From: Alphaproteobacteria bacterium
GTDB lineage: Bacteria > Pseudomonadota > Alphaproteobacteria > MPNO01 > UBA2964
Length of the DNA stretch: 38,627 bases
Direction of reading: 5' to 3'
Assembly: GCA_009377375.1 (NCBI GenBank)
Contig: WHUE01000038.1
Location: forward strand, 1-38,627
Shown here in pieces: positions 7,575 to 15,465 of this stretch. Made by a program: the position numbers and the translations under genes. Under the pieces are notes generated by a model. The model searched no databases. It worked only from the letters and a program-made list of their open reading frames with translations, and was not told where the DNA came from. Each line of letters begins with the position of its first letter. Within the stretch, counting starts at the first letter, position 1.

Positions 7575-8582
7575 ATGGCGGGACCACAGCAGGACGAAAC
7601 CGACGGGACGCCGGGCGAGGAGAAGATCAGGCCGCGCTGGGTTCGCTGGGGGCTGGCCGTGATCGGGGTCGTCGCCGTGATCGGGCTGATCACCACATTA
7701 TGGGAGCGCAACCGGTTCGAAACCGTGCTCGAAGAGCTCCGCGGCCACAATGCCCGGCTGATGCAGGAGCGCGATGCGGCCGCCGGCCGGGCCGCGTCCA
7801 TGCGCGCTCGCATCGAGCAGGAGGACGAGCTGAACCAGCGCATCCGGGCGCTTCAGTCCCAGGCGGAACAGGGCGCGGAGTCGCTTGCGGGAATCAAGGA
7901 ACAGATTCGCTCCGCCGGGGAGGAGCTTTCGTCGCTGCGCGGTCAGCAGGAGCAGCTGACGGCGGCCGCGACCACCGCGAAGCAGGAACGGGACGAGGCG
8001 GAGAAAGCCCGCGCCGAGGCGGCGGAACAGCGCGACGCGATGCGCAGCGAGCTGGAGCAGGCCGGGACGCGGCTTGCCGAGGTCAACAAGCGCATCGAAG
8101 CGCAGGTCGTCGAGACGAAATCGCTGTCGCAGCAGCTCGAGGAACAGCGGCAGCACGCGGGCGAGCTTCAGCAGCGGCTGGCGGGCCTCAACGGGGAGAT
8201 GGCGCAGAAAAGCGGGGAGCTGAAAAAGATCCAGGCGGATACCACCCGGACGACGCAGGCGCTGGAGGACACGCAGAACAGGCTGGCCCGGGAAACCGAT
8301 CGGATCGCGGAGCTTCGCCGGAAGGAGAGCGAGACGCGCCAGGCGCTCGGACAGCTTGTCGAGCAGCTGCGCGAGCGCGCCGCCGCGCTGAACACGCTGA
8401 CCCAGGAGCTTTCCAGCCTTCAGAACAGCCTGGAGCAGGCGGCGCCGCCACAGGACGGGACGGAACAGGGGCCCCCGGGGCAGACGCCGCAGGGGAACGG
8501 GCAGAGCAGTCCCGACAGCCCCGGCGCCGGAAGCCAGCCCCGGAGCGGCGGCGGCGCGCCCGCGCAGCCGCAACCGCAATAA
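7575..8582 (+). CDS. membrane-anchored coiled-coil protein of unknown function
   Basis: 335 residues. A short charged N-terminus is followed by one membrane segment (about 27-43, WGLAVIGVVAVIGLITTLW), then roughly 240 residues of Glu/Gln/Arg-rich heptad-like sequence typical of a long coiled coil, and a Gly/Pro/Gln-rich tail. The helix would place the coiled coil in the periplasm if the basic KIRPRWVRW stays inside (positive-inside rule). No enzymatic motif. GAGGAGA lies upstream of the ATG at 7575; a TTG at 7557 is a less likely start. It is followed after 11 bp by a 28-residue membrane peptide. It could be a scaffold or envelope-spanning tether; function unknown. Confidence 0.8.
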   Translation: MAGPQQDETDGTPGEEKIRPRWVRWGLAVIGVVAVIGLITTLWERNRFETVLEELRGHNARLMQERDAAAGRAASMRARIEQEDELNQRIRALQSQAEQGAESLAGIKEQIRSAGEELSSLRGQQEQLTAAATTAKQERDEAEKARAEAAEQRDAMRSELEQAGTRLAEVNKRIEAQVVETKSLSQQLEEQRQHAGELQQRLAGLNGEMAQKSGELKKIQADTTRTTQALEDTQNRLARETDRIAELRRKESETRQALGQLVEQLRERAAALNTLTQELSSLQNSLEQAAPPQDGTEQGPPGQTPQGNGQSSPDSPGAGSQPRSGGGAPAQPQPQ

Positions 8583-8593
8583 AGGAGCAGACG

Positions 8594-8680
8594 ATGCTGA
8601 AATTCCTCGGCGGAGCGGTCGGAGTCATCTTTCTGATCGGGTTGCTTGTGGTGATCAGCATTCTTGCCCTGATCTTCTGA
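8594..8680 (+). CDS. 28-residue single-pass membrane peptide
   Basis: A short gene whose product is almost entirely hydrophobic after MLKFLGG, i.e. one transmembrane helix with no soluble domain. Its ribosome-binding site AAAGGAG overlaps the TAA stop of the coiled-coil gene, and the ATG follows at good spacing, so translation is probably coupled. Its size and position suggest a small partner that packs against the single helix of its upstream neighbour, but no homologue is known to me. The strong ribosome-binding site is the main reason to believe it is expressed. Confidence 0.6.
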   Translation: MLKFLGGAVGVIFLIGLLVVISILALIF

Positions 8681-8853
8681 CTGCAGCCGGCGCGGCCTGC
8701 GCTCTCGTTGCGCCCGGCAAAATCCGTCCGCCGCCGGTTGGACGACCGCCCGCTCCATGATAAGGAATCCATGACGCCACAGCGGCGGCCCCGCCATGCG
8801 GGGGATGCCGGTCGCGTCCGAATCGCGGATCAATTTCAGCGGGACAGGCAGAG

Positions 8854-10092
8854 ATGGACTTCTATCACTTCACCGAGTTTCCCTGGCCGCATCTGCCGCC
8901 GGACGACCAGTTCACCTCGATGCGGGTGAACCTGCCGAGCCGCGTCTACGATCCGAAGATCGGCGCCGACCTCTACAACATGTACCTGGACCAGCACGTG
9001 CTCGCGGACGAGCTGGGGCTGAACTGCATGGTGAACGAGCACCACCAGACCGCAACCTGCATGAATTCGGCGGCGCCGCTGTCGTTGGCGATCCTCGCGC
9101 GGATCACGAAAAACGCGCGGCTCTGCATTCTCGGCAACCCGCCCGCCAACCGCCGCGACCCGATCCGCATCGCGGAAGAAATGGCGATGGTGGACAACAT
9201 CTCGCACGGGCGGCTGGAATGCGGCTTCGTGCGCGGCGTGCCCTACGAGCTGTTCGCGTCCAACGCCAACCCGACCGAGACGGGCGAACGGCTGTGGGAA
9301 TCCATCGACCTGATCATCAAGGCCTGGACCACCCATGACGGGCCGTTCAACTACGAGGGCAAGTGGGTGCACAAGCGCCAGGTGAACGTCTGGCCCCGCC
9401 CCTACCAGCAGCCGCACCCGCAGATCTGGCTCACCGGCGGCAGCGATATCAACCACGCCACCAAGGCGATCGTGCGCGGCCACACGTTCTGCATGTTCCT
9501 GACCCCGGCCGACAAGATGCGGGCGATGTTCGACGGCGTGCGCGAGAACTGCGACAAGGCCGGCCTGCCGCAGCCGGCGGACGAGCAGTTCGGCTTCATG
9601 CCGCTGGTCTTCGTCGGCGAGACCGAGGAGGAGGCGCGCAAGGGCATCGAGCAGGTGTTCTGGTACGTCACCCACAACAAGTCCGAGCCGCAGTTCCGCG
9701 CCCCGCCCGGCTATGTCGAGACGGAGATGTACGCCAACTTCCTGAGCGGGAAATTCTCCGGCGGGCGCACCGACGCGATCCGCCGCCTCGGGATCGAGTA
9801 TTTCCGCGAGCACCATGTCGCCATCTACGGCACGCCGGATTCGGTGGTGAAGCAGATCAAGTCCGCTTTCAGGAAGACCGGCGGGTTCGGCCAGTTCCTC
9901 GCCATGATGCATTCCGGCGCGATGGACTTTAAGACCACCGCGAAGTGCATGAAGCTGTTCGCCGAGGAGGTGGTGCCGCAGGTGAAGCATCTCGGCGGCA
10001 AGCGCCCGCAGTTCGGCCCGCTTTCCGAATGGAAGAAGAAGCCGAAGGCGAAGCCGGGGGCGGGCAGGAACGGCAAGCGGAAGGCGGCCTGA
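8854..10092 (+). CDS. LLM-class flavin-dependent monooxygenase (luciferase-like)
   Basis: 412 residues, a luciferase-like TIM-barrel enzyme that would use reduced FMN and O2 in the cytosol. Family features seen: the early NEHHQT (61-66), then RDPIRIAEEMAMVDN and HGRLECGFVRG around 101-128, and PQIWLTGGS near the middle. The C-terminus ends in a basic Lys/Gly-rich tail (WKKKPKAKP onward) not needed for the fold. No flavin reductase gene lies nearby, so reduced flavin must come from elsewhere. The stop is four bases before the next gene, an alpha/beta hydrolase, implying co-translation and a shared pathway, such as oxidation followed by hydrolysis of an ester or ring. Substrate unknown. Confidence 0.9.
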   Translation: MDFYHFTEFPWPHLPPDDQFTSMRVNLPSRVYDPKIGADLYNMYLDQHVLADELGLNCMVNEHHQTATCMNSAAPLSLAILARITKNARLCILGNPPANRRDPIRIAEEMAMVDNISHGRLECGFVRGVPYELFASNANPTETGERLWESIDLIIKAWTTHDGPFNYEGKWVHKRQVNVWPRPYQQPHPQIWLTGGSDINHATKAIVRGHTFCMFLTPADKMRAMFDGVRENCDKAGLPQPADEQFGFMPLVFVGETEEEARKGIEQVFWYVTHNKSEPQFRAPPGYVETEMYANFLSGKFSGGRTDAIRRLGIEYFREHHVAIYGTPDSVVKQIKSAFRKTGGFGQFLAMMHSGAMDFKTTAKCMKLFAEEVVPQVKHLGGKRPQFGPLSEWKKKPKAKPGAGRNGKRKAA

Positions 10093-10096
10093 TCCG

Positions 10097-10963
10097 ATGG
10101 CGAAAAGCGCGGTCCGCAGCCGCACCGTCAACGTCGACGGCATCCGCACGCACTACCTGGAGGCCGGCGAGGGCCCGACCGTGGTGTTCCTGCATTCCGG
10201 CGAGTTCGGCGGCTGCGCCGAGATCAGCTGGGAGTTCAATCTCGACGCCTTCGCCAGGCATTTCCGCTGCATCGCGCCGGACTGGCTCGGCTTCGGCCGC
10301 ACCGACAAGGTGTTCGACTTCGCCGACGGCCGGACGCGCTCGCTGGAACACATGCGGCGCTTTCTCGAAATCATGGACATCCGTGAAGCCGATTTCGTCG
10401 GCAATTCGATGGGCGGCTCCAACCTCGCCCGCATCGCCGCCGCGCAGCCGGTGATTTTTCCGATCCGCTCGCTGGTGCTGTGCCCCGGCGGCGGCTACGC
10501 GCCGGCGACCGAGGCGCGGCAGAAGCTGCTTGCCTATGACGGCACGCCCCGCGCAATGCGCGACCTGCTCGACGGCATGTTCTTCAACAAGAGGAAATGG
10601 GTCGACAATGCCGCCTATATCCGGCGGCGGCAGAAATACGCCCTGATCCCCGGCGCCTGGGAATGCGCCTCGGCCCCCCGCCTGAAGCTCCCGAACCAGA
10701 AGAAGGGGGGCCAGTTCGGCAGCCCGGACAACACGCCCTATGAAAACATCGAGGTTCCGGTCCTGCTGGTCGCCGGCAAGTACGACGAGCTGCGCGAGAA
10801 GGGATACGCGCCCAAGCTGGGAAAGCGCATGGGCGCGACGGTGAAGGTCTACGACAAGGCCGGCCACTGCCCCCATATCGAGCACGCCGCCCGATTCAAC
10901 CGGGAAGCCATCGCCTTCCTCAAGAGCGTCCACAGGAAGCTGGGCGTGAAGCGGGCGGGCTGA
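10097..10963 (+). CDS. alpha/beta-fold hydrolase paired with the LLM monooxygenase
   Basis: 288 residues. Looks like a C-C or ester hydrolase of the MhpC/BphD style: LHSGEFGG in the oxyanion region, PDWLGFGRTDK (61-71), nucleophile elbow GNSMGG with Ser104, acid Asp230 in AGKYDEL and His257 in KAGHCPH. Meta-cleavage-product hydrolases carry the same GNSMGG elbow, which hints at aromatic ring-fission products as substrates. It starts four bases after the monooxygenase stop, so the two are almost certainly co-expressed. The gene ends 57 bp before the asparaginase. Confidence 0.9.
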   Translation: MAKSAVRSRTVNVDGIRTHYLEAGEGPTVVFLHSGEFGGCAEISWEFNLDAFARHFRCIAPDWLGFGRTDKVFDFADGRTRSLEHMRRFLEIMDIREADFVGNSMGGSNLARIAAAQPVIFPIRSLVLCPGGGYAPATEARQKLLAYDGTPRAMRDLLDGMFFNKRKWVDNAAYIRRRQKYALIPGAWECASAPRLKLPNQKKGGQFGSPDNTPYENIEVPVLLVAGKYDELREKGYAPKLGKRMGATVKVYDKAGHCPHIEHAARFNREAIAFLKSVHRKLGVKRAG

Positions 10964-11020
10964 TCCGGCCGCGGTCGGACAGGGCTTGGATCGCGGCGCG
11001 TCCCGCCCTATCACTTGGGA

Positions 11021-12040
11021 ATGGACAATCCGATCCTCGTCGAGGTGACGCGCGGCGCGCTGGTCGAAAGCCGGCACCGCGCCGCGGTGGCGGTCACCGA
11101 CGCGCATGGCCGCGTGGTGCTGTCGGTCGGCAATGTCGGACGGCCGGTCTATCCCCGCTCCGCCATCAAGCCGATCCAGGCGCTGCCGCTGATCGAGACC
11201 GGGGCGGCGGAGACCTTCGGCGTCACAGAGGCGGAGATCGCGCTGGCCTGTTCCAGCCATAACGGCGAGGTGGCGCATGTCGACATCGTCACCGCATGGC
11301 TGAGGCGGCTCGGCCTTTCCGTCGGCGATCTCGAATGCGGCGCCTCGCTGCCCGCGACCGAAGCCGCCCAGCGCGCGCTGTTCGCATCAGGCGGCAGGGC
11401 CACCGCGGCGCACGACAACTGCTCCGGCAAGCATGCCGGGTTCCTGACCGTGGCGAAGCGGCTCGGCGCGCCGACGCGGGGCTATGTCGGCTATGCCCAC
11501 CCGGTGCAGCAGCGAGTCCTCGGCGTGCTGGAACAGATGACCGAGCTCGACCTCGGCGAGGCGCCGCGCGGCACGGACGGCTGCGGCATTCCGGTAATCG
11601 GAATCCCGCTCGGCAACCTGGCGCTGGCCATGGCGCGGCTGGCCTACCCGCACGACCAGCCGGAGGCGCGCCAGGCCGCCTGCGTCCGCGTCCGCCGGGC
11701 GATGGCGGCGCACCCGTTCCTCGTCGCCGGGACCGGCCGGTTCTGCACCCGCGTCATCGAGGCCTCCGGCGGCAGGGTGCTGGCGAAGACCGGGGCGGAG
11801 GGCGTCTACTGTGCGGCCCTGCCCGAAGCGGGGCTCGGAATAGCGCTCAAGATCGACGACGGGACGCGGCGAGCGGCGGAACTGCTGACGGGCGCGGTTC
11901 TGGGCCATCTCGGGGCGCTGGACGCCGCGGCGCGCACGGCGCTCGCCGATGCGCTGCATCCCGCAATCCTCAGCCGCGCCGGCCTCCCCGTGGGCGAAAT
12001 TCGCCTTGCCGCCGGCGCGCCCTTCGATGTGCCCGCGTGA
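11021..12040 (+). CDS. L-asparaginase, Rhizobium etli type (AnsA/ReAV family)
   Basis: 339 residues. This is the asparaginase family unrelated to E. coli AnsA/AnsB. The active-site residues known from the R. etli enzyme ReAV can be aligned one position earlier: Ser47 and Lys50 in RSAIKPIQ, Ser79 in CSSHNGE, Cys134 and Lys137 in DNCSGKHAG, Cys188 in DGCGIP. It would hydrolyse asparagine to aspartate and ammonia in the cytosol, using a Ser-Lys tandem and a zinc site. I chose the ATG at 11021; a TTG two codons earlier is possible. The preceding ribosome-binding site is weak. It heads a short group with the 105-residue unknown protein and nbaC. Confidence 0.92.
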   Translation: MDNPILVEVTRGALVESRHRAAVAVTDAHGRVVLSVGNVGRPVYPRSAIKPIQALPLIETGAAETFGVTEAEIALACSSHNGEVAHVDIVTAWLRRLGLSVGDLECGASLPATEAAQRALFASGGRATAAHDNCSGKHAGFLTVAKRLGAPTRGYVGYAHPVQQRVLGVLEQMTELDLGEAPRGTDGCGIPVIGIPLGNLALAMARLAYPHDQPEARQAACVRVRRAMAAHPFLVAGTGRFCTRVIEASGGRVLAKTGAEGVYCAALPEAGLGIALKIDDGTRRAAELLTGAVLGHLGALDAAARTALADALHPAILSRAGLPVGEIRLAAGAPFDVPA

Positions 12041-12071
12041 AATTCGCCCGCGGAAGGGTTATCATACAGGC

Positions 12072-12389
12072 ATGTCCGACAATCTGGTCCCGCTCGACCT
12101 GTCCGCCTTCTCCCGCGCCGATCTTGAGAAGATCAGGGCGCTGGGCGAGAAGCAGCGCCTGCTCTATCGCTGGTTCCGGTCCGAACGGAAGACCGAGTCG
12201 GGCTGCGACCGCGTGTTTCTCTATTCCGGCTCGCGCGGACGCACCCCCTACGCCAGCTACTGCGTCACGCGCCACCGCGACGGGCATTACGAGCTGCGCG
12301 ACGGGCGCGGCGGCAGGACGCTGACGACCGCCCGCACGCTGGACGAGGCGATCGGGGCGATCCCCGACGACTTCTACTATTCGAACTGA
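12072..12389 (+). CDS. small conserved-looking protein of unknown function
   Basis: 105 residues. Begins with a polar segment (MSDNLVPLDLSAFSRADLEK) and then a compact domain with many aromatics and Arg, including YRWFRSERK, YCVTRHRDGHYELRDGR and a final ARTLDEAIGAIPDDFYYSN. The pattern of strand-turn-strand then a helix near DEAIGAIP suggests a small alpha/beta fold. No signal peptide or membrane segment. It sits 31 bp after the asparaginase and 19 bp before nbaC, so the three probably form one transcript. I do not recognise its family. Confidence 0.8.
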   Translation: MSDNLVPLDLSAFSRADLEKIRALGEKQRLLYRWFRSERKTESGCDRVFLYSGSRGRTPYASYCVTRHRDGHYELRDGRGGRTLTTARTLDEAIGAIPDDFYYSN

Positions 12390-12408
12390 CCGCGCGGAGA
12401 ACCGGATC

Positions 12409-12933
12409 ATGGCCCTCGCCTCCTTCAACCTGATGCAGTGGATCGAGGATAACCGTGCGCTGCTGCGCCCGCCGGTGCTGAACCGCACCCTGTTCACCGA
12501 CAGCGACTTCATCGTCCAGATCGTCGGCGGGCCGAACGTCCGCACCGATTATCACGACGACCCGTACGAGGAGTTCTTCTACCAGCTCAAGGGCGACATC
12601 GTGCTGAAGGTGGTCGAGGACGGCGCGCTTCGCGACGTGCCCATCGCGGAGGGCAACGTGCTGCTGCTGCCGCCGCACGTGCCGCATTCGCCGCAGCGCC
12701 CCGATCCGGAGAGCATCGGGCTGGTGGTGGAGCGCGCCCGTCCGGCGGACGTGCTGGACGCCTTCGAATGGTATTGCGGCGCCTGCGCCACCAGGATCTG
12801 GCGGCGCGAGGTGCATGTCGCCGACATCGTGCGCGACCTGCCGCCGGTGTTCGAGGAGTATTACGGCAGCGTCGCGGACGGCGCCTGCCCGAGCTGCGGC
12901 GCGCCGAACCCGAAGAAGATCAGCGTGGGCTGA
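12409..12933 (+). CDS. nbaC: 3-hydroxyanthranilate 3,4-dioxygenase
   Basis: 174 residues, a cupin dioxygenase that opens the ring of 3-hydroxyanthranilate to 2-amino-3-carboxymuconate semialdehyde. The residues known in the Cupriavidus metallidurans enzyme align with a constant shift of two: iron ligands His49, Glu55 and His93; substrate-binding Arg45, Arg97 and Glu108; and the rubredoxin-like second metal site Cys123, Cys126, Cys160 and Cys163. All functional positions are therefore present. Other kynurenine-pathway genes (kmo, kynU) and an obvious ACMS decarboxylase are not beside it, so substrate supply or product use depends on genes elsewhere. It follows the small unknown gene by 19 bp. 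Confidence 0.95.
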   Translation: MALASFNLMQWIEDNRALLRPPVLNRTLFTDSDFIVQIVGGPNVRTDYHDDPYEEFFYQLKGDIVLKVVEDGALRDVPIAEGNVLLLPPHVPHSPQRPDPESIGLVVERARPADVLDAFEWYCGACATRIWRREVHVADIVRDLPPVFEEYYGSVADGACPSCGAPNPKKISVG

Positions 12934-12950
12934 ACGCGACCGCCCGGGAG

Positions 12951-12974
12951 CCGGGGCGCCGCGTAATGCCCCGG
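12951..12974. terminator. GC-rich hairpin between convergent nbaC and TctC genes
   Basis: Arms ccggggc (12951-12957) and gccccgg (12968-12974) enclose a ten-base loop in the 55-bp gap between two converging genes. There is no T-run on either side, so it is at most a weak bidirectional terminator or an mRNA 3'-end stabiliser. Confidence 0.35.
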
Positions 12975-12988
12975 GGTCGGCGGGGCGG

Positions 12989-14059
12989 CTATTTCTTCTC
13001 CTTCTTCGCCTTCTTCTCGACCTTGCCCTCGCCGGCGCGGGCCTTCTGGAAGGTCGTCACCCGGTCGATCACCGATTGCGGCGTCTTCATGTAGCCGGTC
13101 ACACTCGCCAGCACTTCCTCGCCGGTCATCGGACCGATCAGCGCCATCTTCATGCGCGCGCCGTCTTCCTTCAGCTTCGGATCGTTGACCGCCGCATCGA
13201 AGGCGCGGCGCAGCGTCTTCAGCCGGTCGGCCGGCACGCCGGGCGGCGCGACATAGGGGCGTCCGAAATCCTGGCTGGCAAAGATCAGCCGGAGCACCGC
13301 GACGTCCTCCTTCTTCTTCACATGGTCGAACACCCAGGGCGCATCGGGCAGATCAGGGTGCCTGGAGTTCGACATCAGGGTAAGCAGGACGATTTTCCTG
13401 TCCCGCACCCAGTCCGGGCGCACGGCCTGCAGTGCGTCCCAGTCGCCGCCGCAGCGGGCCTGGGTCTCGCCCTGCTCCATCGCCAGCAGGGTGCCGGTTC
13501 CGGTGTAGCCGACCACCACCTTGAACTTCGTCCCCAGCATGTCGTTCAGCGCGCGCGGATACATCGCGAGGCTCGCCGTGGTGCCGATGGCGCCGGCGAT
13601 CACCTTCACCTTCTTCAGCTCCTCCAGAGAGGTCGCCGGGGCGGTATGCCAGGCGACGCAGCTGCCGTGGATTCGCGCCATGCTGCCGAGCCAGTTGAAC
13701 TTCAGCGGATCGAAGCGGACGGCCTTGTTGCCGTAAAGCGGCTCCAGCGCCATGCCGTTGCGGATCGAGCCGATGGCGACGCCGTCCTTCGGCGCGACGT
13801 TGTAGAGGTAGTTCGCCAGCTTCAGCGACGAGCTGCCCGGCATGTTCTTGACCACGATGGACGGGTTGCCGGGGATGTGACGGTCGTAATGCCGCGCCAG
13901 CAGCCGCGAGGCCGCGTCGTAGTTGCTGCCGGCCGAATAGCCGACATAGAGGGTGATCGTCTTGTCCTTGTAGAACTCCTCCGCCCCCGACGCGCCGGGG
14001 GTGAGCACCAGCGTCGAAAGCGCCACGGCCGCCGCAAGCGGCCCTGTTGTCCGTTTCAT
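12989..14059 (-). CDS. TctC/Bug-family periplasmic binding protein, copy 1 of 3
   Basis: 356 residues. Signal peptide (hydrophobic 8-20, cleavage near ASG-A). The mature protein has the TctC/Bug pattern: YKDKTITLYVGYSAGSNYD opening, HIPGNPSIVVKNMPGSSSLK, NYLYNVAPKDG, and APPGVPADRLKTLRRAFD near the C-terminus. These proteins capture carboxylates for tripartite tricarboxylate transporters. No TctA or TctB membrane gene is next to it. It ends in a Lys-rich tail (GEGKVEKKAKKEKK), shared with copy 2. Copy 1 and 2 also share internal stretches such as MYPRALNDML versus VYPRALNDML and RCGGDW, so they are recent relatives. Separate promoters are likely because gaps of 150-200 bp lie between copies. 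Confidence 0.9.
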   Translation of the reverse strand: MKRTTGPLAAAVALSTLVLTPGASGAEEFYKDKTITLYVGYSAGSNYDAASRLLARHYDRHIPGNPSIVVKNMPGSSSLKLANYLYNVAPKDGVAIGSIRNGMALEPLYGNKAVRFDPLKFNWLGSMARIHGSCVAWHTAPATSLEELKKVKVIAGAIGTTASLAMYPRALNDMLGTKFKVVVGYTGTGTLLAMEQGETQARCGGDWDALQAVRPDWVRDRKIVLLTLMSNSRHPDLPDAPWVFDHVKKKEDVAVLRLIFASQDFGRPYVAPPGVPADRLKTLRRAFDAAVNDPKLKEDGARMKMALIGPMTGEEVLASVTGYMKTPQSVIDRVTTFQKARAGEGKVEKKAKKEKK

Positions 14060-14209
14060 CGAAACCTCCCTGTTCTCCCTGCGCGGTCCTCCACCGCCGC
14101 CGCCCTGCGCGAGAGGCAGGGCATGCAACGGTAACACTGTCCCGCATGGCCGGACCAGCCGGACGGGCGGAAGACAGAAAGACATGAAGGGAGGAAGCTG
14201 GCAGCAGAA

Positions 14210-14231
14210 CGGCGGCCCCGGGAGGCCGCCG
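14210..14231 (-). terminator. hairpin downstream of TctC copy 2
   Basis: Stem cggcggcc / ggccgccg with the six-base loop ccggga lies 28 bp past the stop of the gene at 14260. In the minus direction it is followed by only a weak T-containing stretch. The sequence is nearly the same as the stronger terminator behind copy 3, including the flanking aa and the cc at the start of the loop. Confidence 0.5.
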
Positions 14232-14259
14232 CTTCGCATTCCCGTCGGACCGGGTCCGG

Positions 14260-15315
14260 CTATTTCTTCTTCTTTTCGACCTTGCCCTCGTTGCTGCCGG
14301 GCTTCCCGTAGGAGGACACCCGGTCGAGGACCGATTTCGGCGTCTTGTGGTAGCCCTCCAGCAGGCTCTGGATCTCGGCGCCCGGCATCGGATCGTCGAT
14401 CCGGAGCTTGGTCCGCTCCGCCTCGGCGAGCAGCGCCTTGTCCTTCATCGCCGCGTCGAAGGCGGTGCGCAGCGCGGCCACATGCGCCTTCGGAACCCCG
14501 GGCGGCGCCACGACCGGCTGCCCCCAGTCCTGGCTCGCGAAGATGAGGCGAAGCACCTGCACGTCCTCTTCCTTCTTCACGTAGTCGAAGATCCAGGGCT
14601 GGTCCGGCAGCGCCTTCTTGTTGGTCATCTGCGCGAGTATCCTGATCTTCCCGTCGCGGATCAGGTGGCCGTGACTCGACGTCAGGGAATGCCAGTCGCC
14701 GCCGCAGCGCGAATGCACCTCGCCCTGCTCCATCGCCTGGACGATCCCGGCGCTGCTGTAGCCGAGCACCACCTTGAACTTCGTGTCGAGCATGTCGTTG
14801 AGCGCCCGCGGGTAGACCGCGATGCTGCCCTGGGTGCCGATCGCGCCCGCGACGATCTCCTTCTTCTTCGCCTCTTCTATCGTCGTCGCCGGCGCGGCGT
14901 GCCAGACGGTGCAGGCGCCGGTAATGCGCGTCAGGCTGCCGATCCAGTTGAACTTGAGCGCATCGAACTTGATGCCCGGGCGTCCGTAGAGCTGCTCCAG
15001 CGCCATGCCGTTGCGGATCACGCCGACCACCGAACCGTCCTTCGCCGCGGCGTTGTACACGTAGTTGGCCGCGCGAAGCGAAGAACCGCCCGGCATGTTC
15101 TGCACCACGACGGTGGGGTTGCCGGACAGGTGACGCCCGATATGCCGCGAGAGCAGCCGGGAATAAAGATCGTAGGAGGCCGCCGGCCCGTAGCCGACGA
15201 CGATGGTCAGCGTCCGGCCCTTGTAGGACGGGTCGGCGGCTTCGGCCGGCGCCGTCAGCATCGCCGCCGAGGCGAGCGCGATGGCCGCGAGGCGGGGTGC
15301 GTTCCTGGATATCAT
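14260..15315 (-). CDS. TctC/Bug-family periplasmic binding protein, copy 2 of 3
   Basis: 351 residues. Signal peptide ends near PAEA-ADPS (about 26). TctC features: YKGRTLTIVVGYGPAASYD, HLSGNPTVVVQNMPGGSSLR, NYVYNAAAKDGS, APPGVPKAHVAALRTAFD. The Cys pair of copy 1 (GSCVAW and RCGGDW) is also present here as GACTVW and RCGGDW and may form a disulphide in the periplasm. The C-terminus is again Lys-rich (NEGKVEKKKK). The ligand is presumably a carboxylate, but the binding residues cannot be assigned to a specific one. No permease nearby. Confidence 0.9.
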   Translation of the reverse strand: MISRNAPRLAAIALASAAMLTAPAEAADPSYKGRTLTIVVGYGPAASYDLYSRLLSRHIGRHLSGNPTVVVQNMPGGSSLRAANYVYNAAAKDGSVVGVIRNGMALEQLYGRPGIKFDALKFNWIGSLTRITGACTVWHAAPATTIEEAKKKEIVAGAIGTQGSIAVYPRALNDMLDTKFKVVLGYSSAGIVQAMEQGEVHSRCGGDWHSLTSSHGHLIRDGKIRILAQMTNKKALPDQPWIFDYVKKEEDVQVLRLIFASQDWGQPVVAPPGVPKAHVAALRTAFDAAMKDKALLAEAERTKLRIDDPMPGAEIQSLLEGYHKTPKSVLDRVSSYGKPGSNEGKVEKKKK

Positions 15316-15407
15316 CGAAATCTCCCTGTGGATTCAAGAATACGTGTCGTCTTTCAAGCGCGTCTTGGGCGCGCGCTCGCAAACGAAAGCTTAGCACGAC
15401 GCGCCGC

Positions 15408-15440
15408 AAAAAAAACGGCGGCCCCGCAAGGCCGCCGTTT
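15408..15440 (-). terminator. Rho-independent terminator behind TctC copy 3
   Basis: A perfect 11-bp stem (15413-15423 with 15430-15440) closes a six-base loop. Read on the minus strand the stem is followed by a run of eight T (plus-strand A at 15408-15415). It lies 25 bp after the stop of the gene at 15466, so it should end that transcript and separate it from copy 2. Confidence 0.88.
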
Positions 15441-15465
15441 CCCGTCTCGCCCGAGACCGGGTCCG

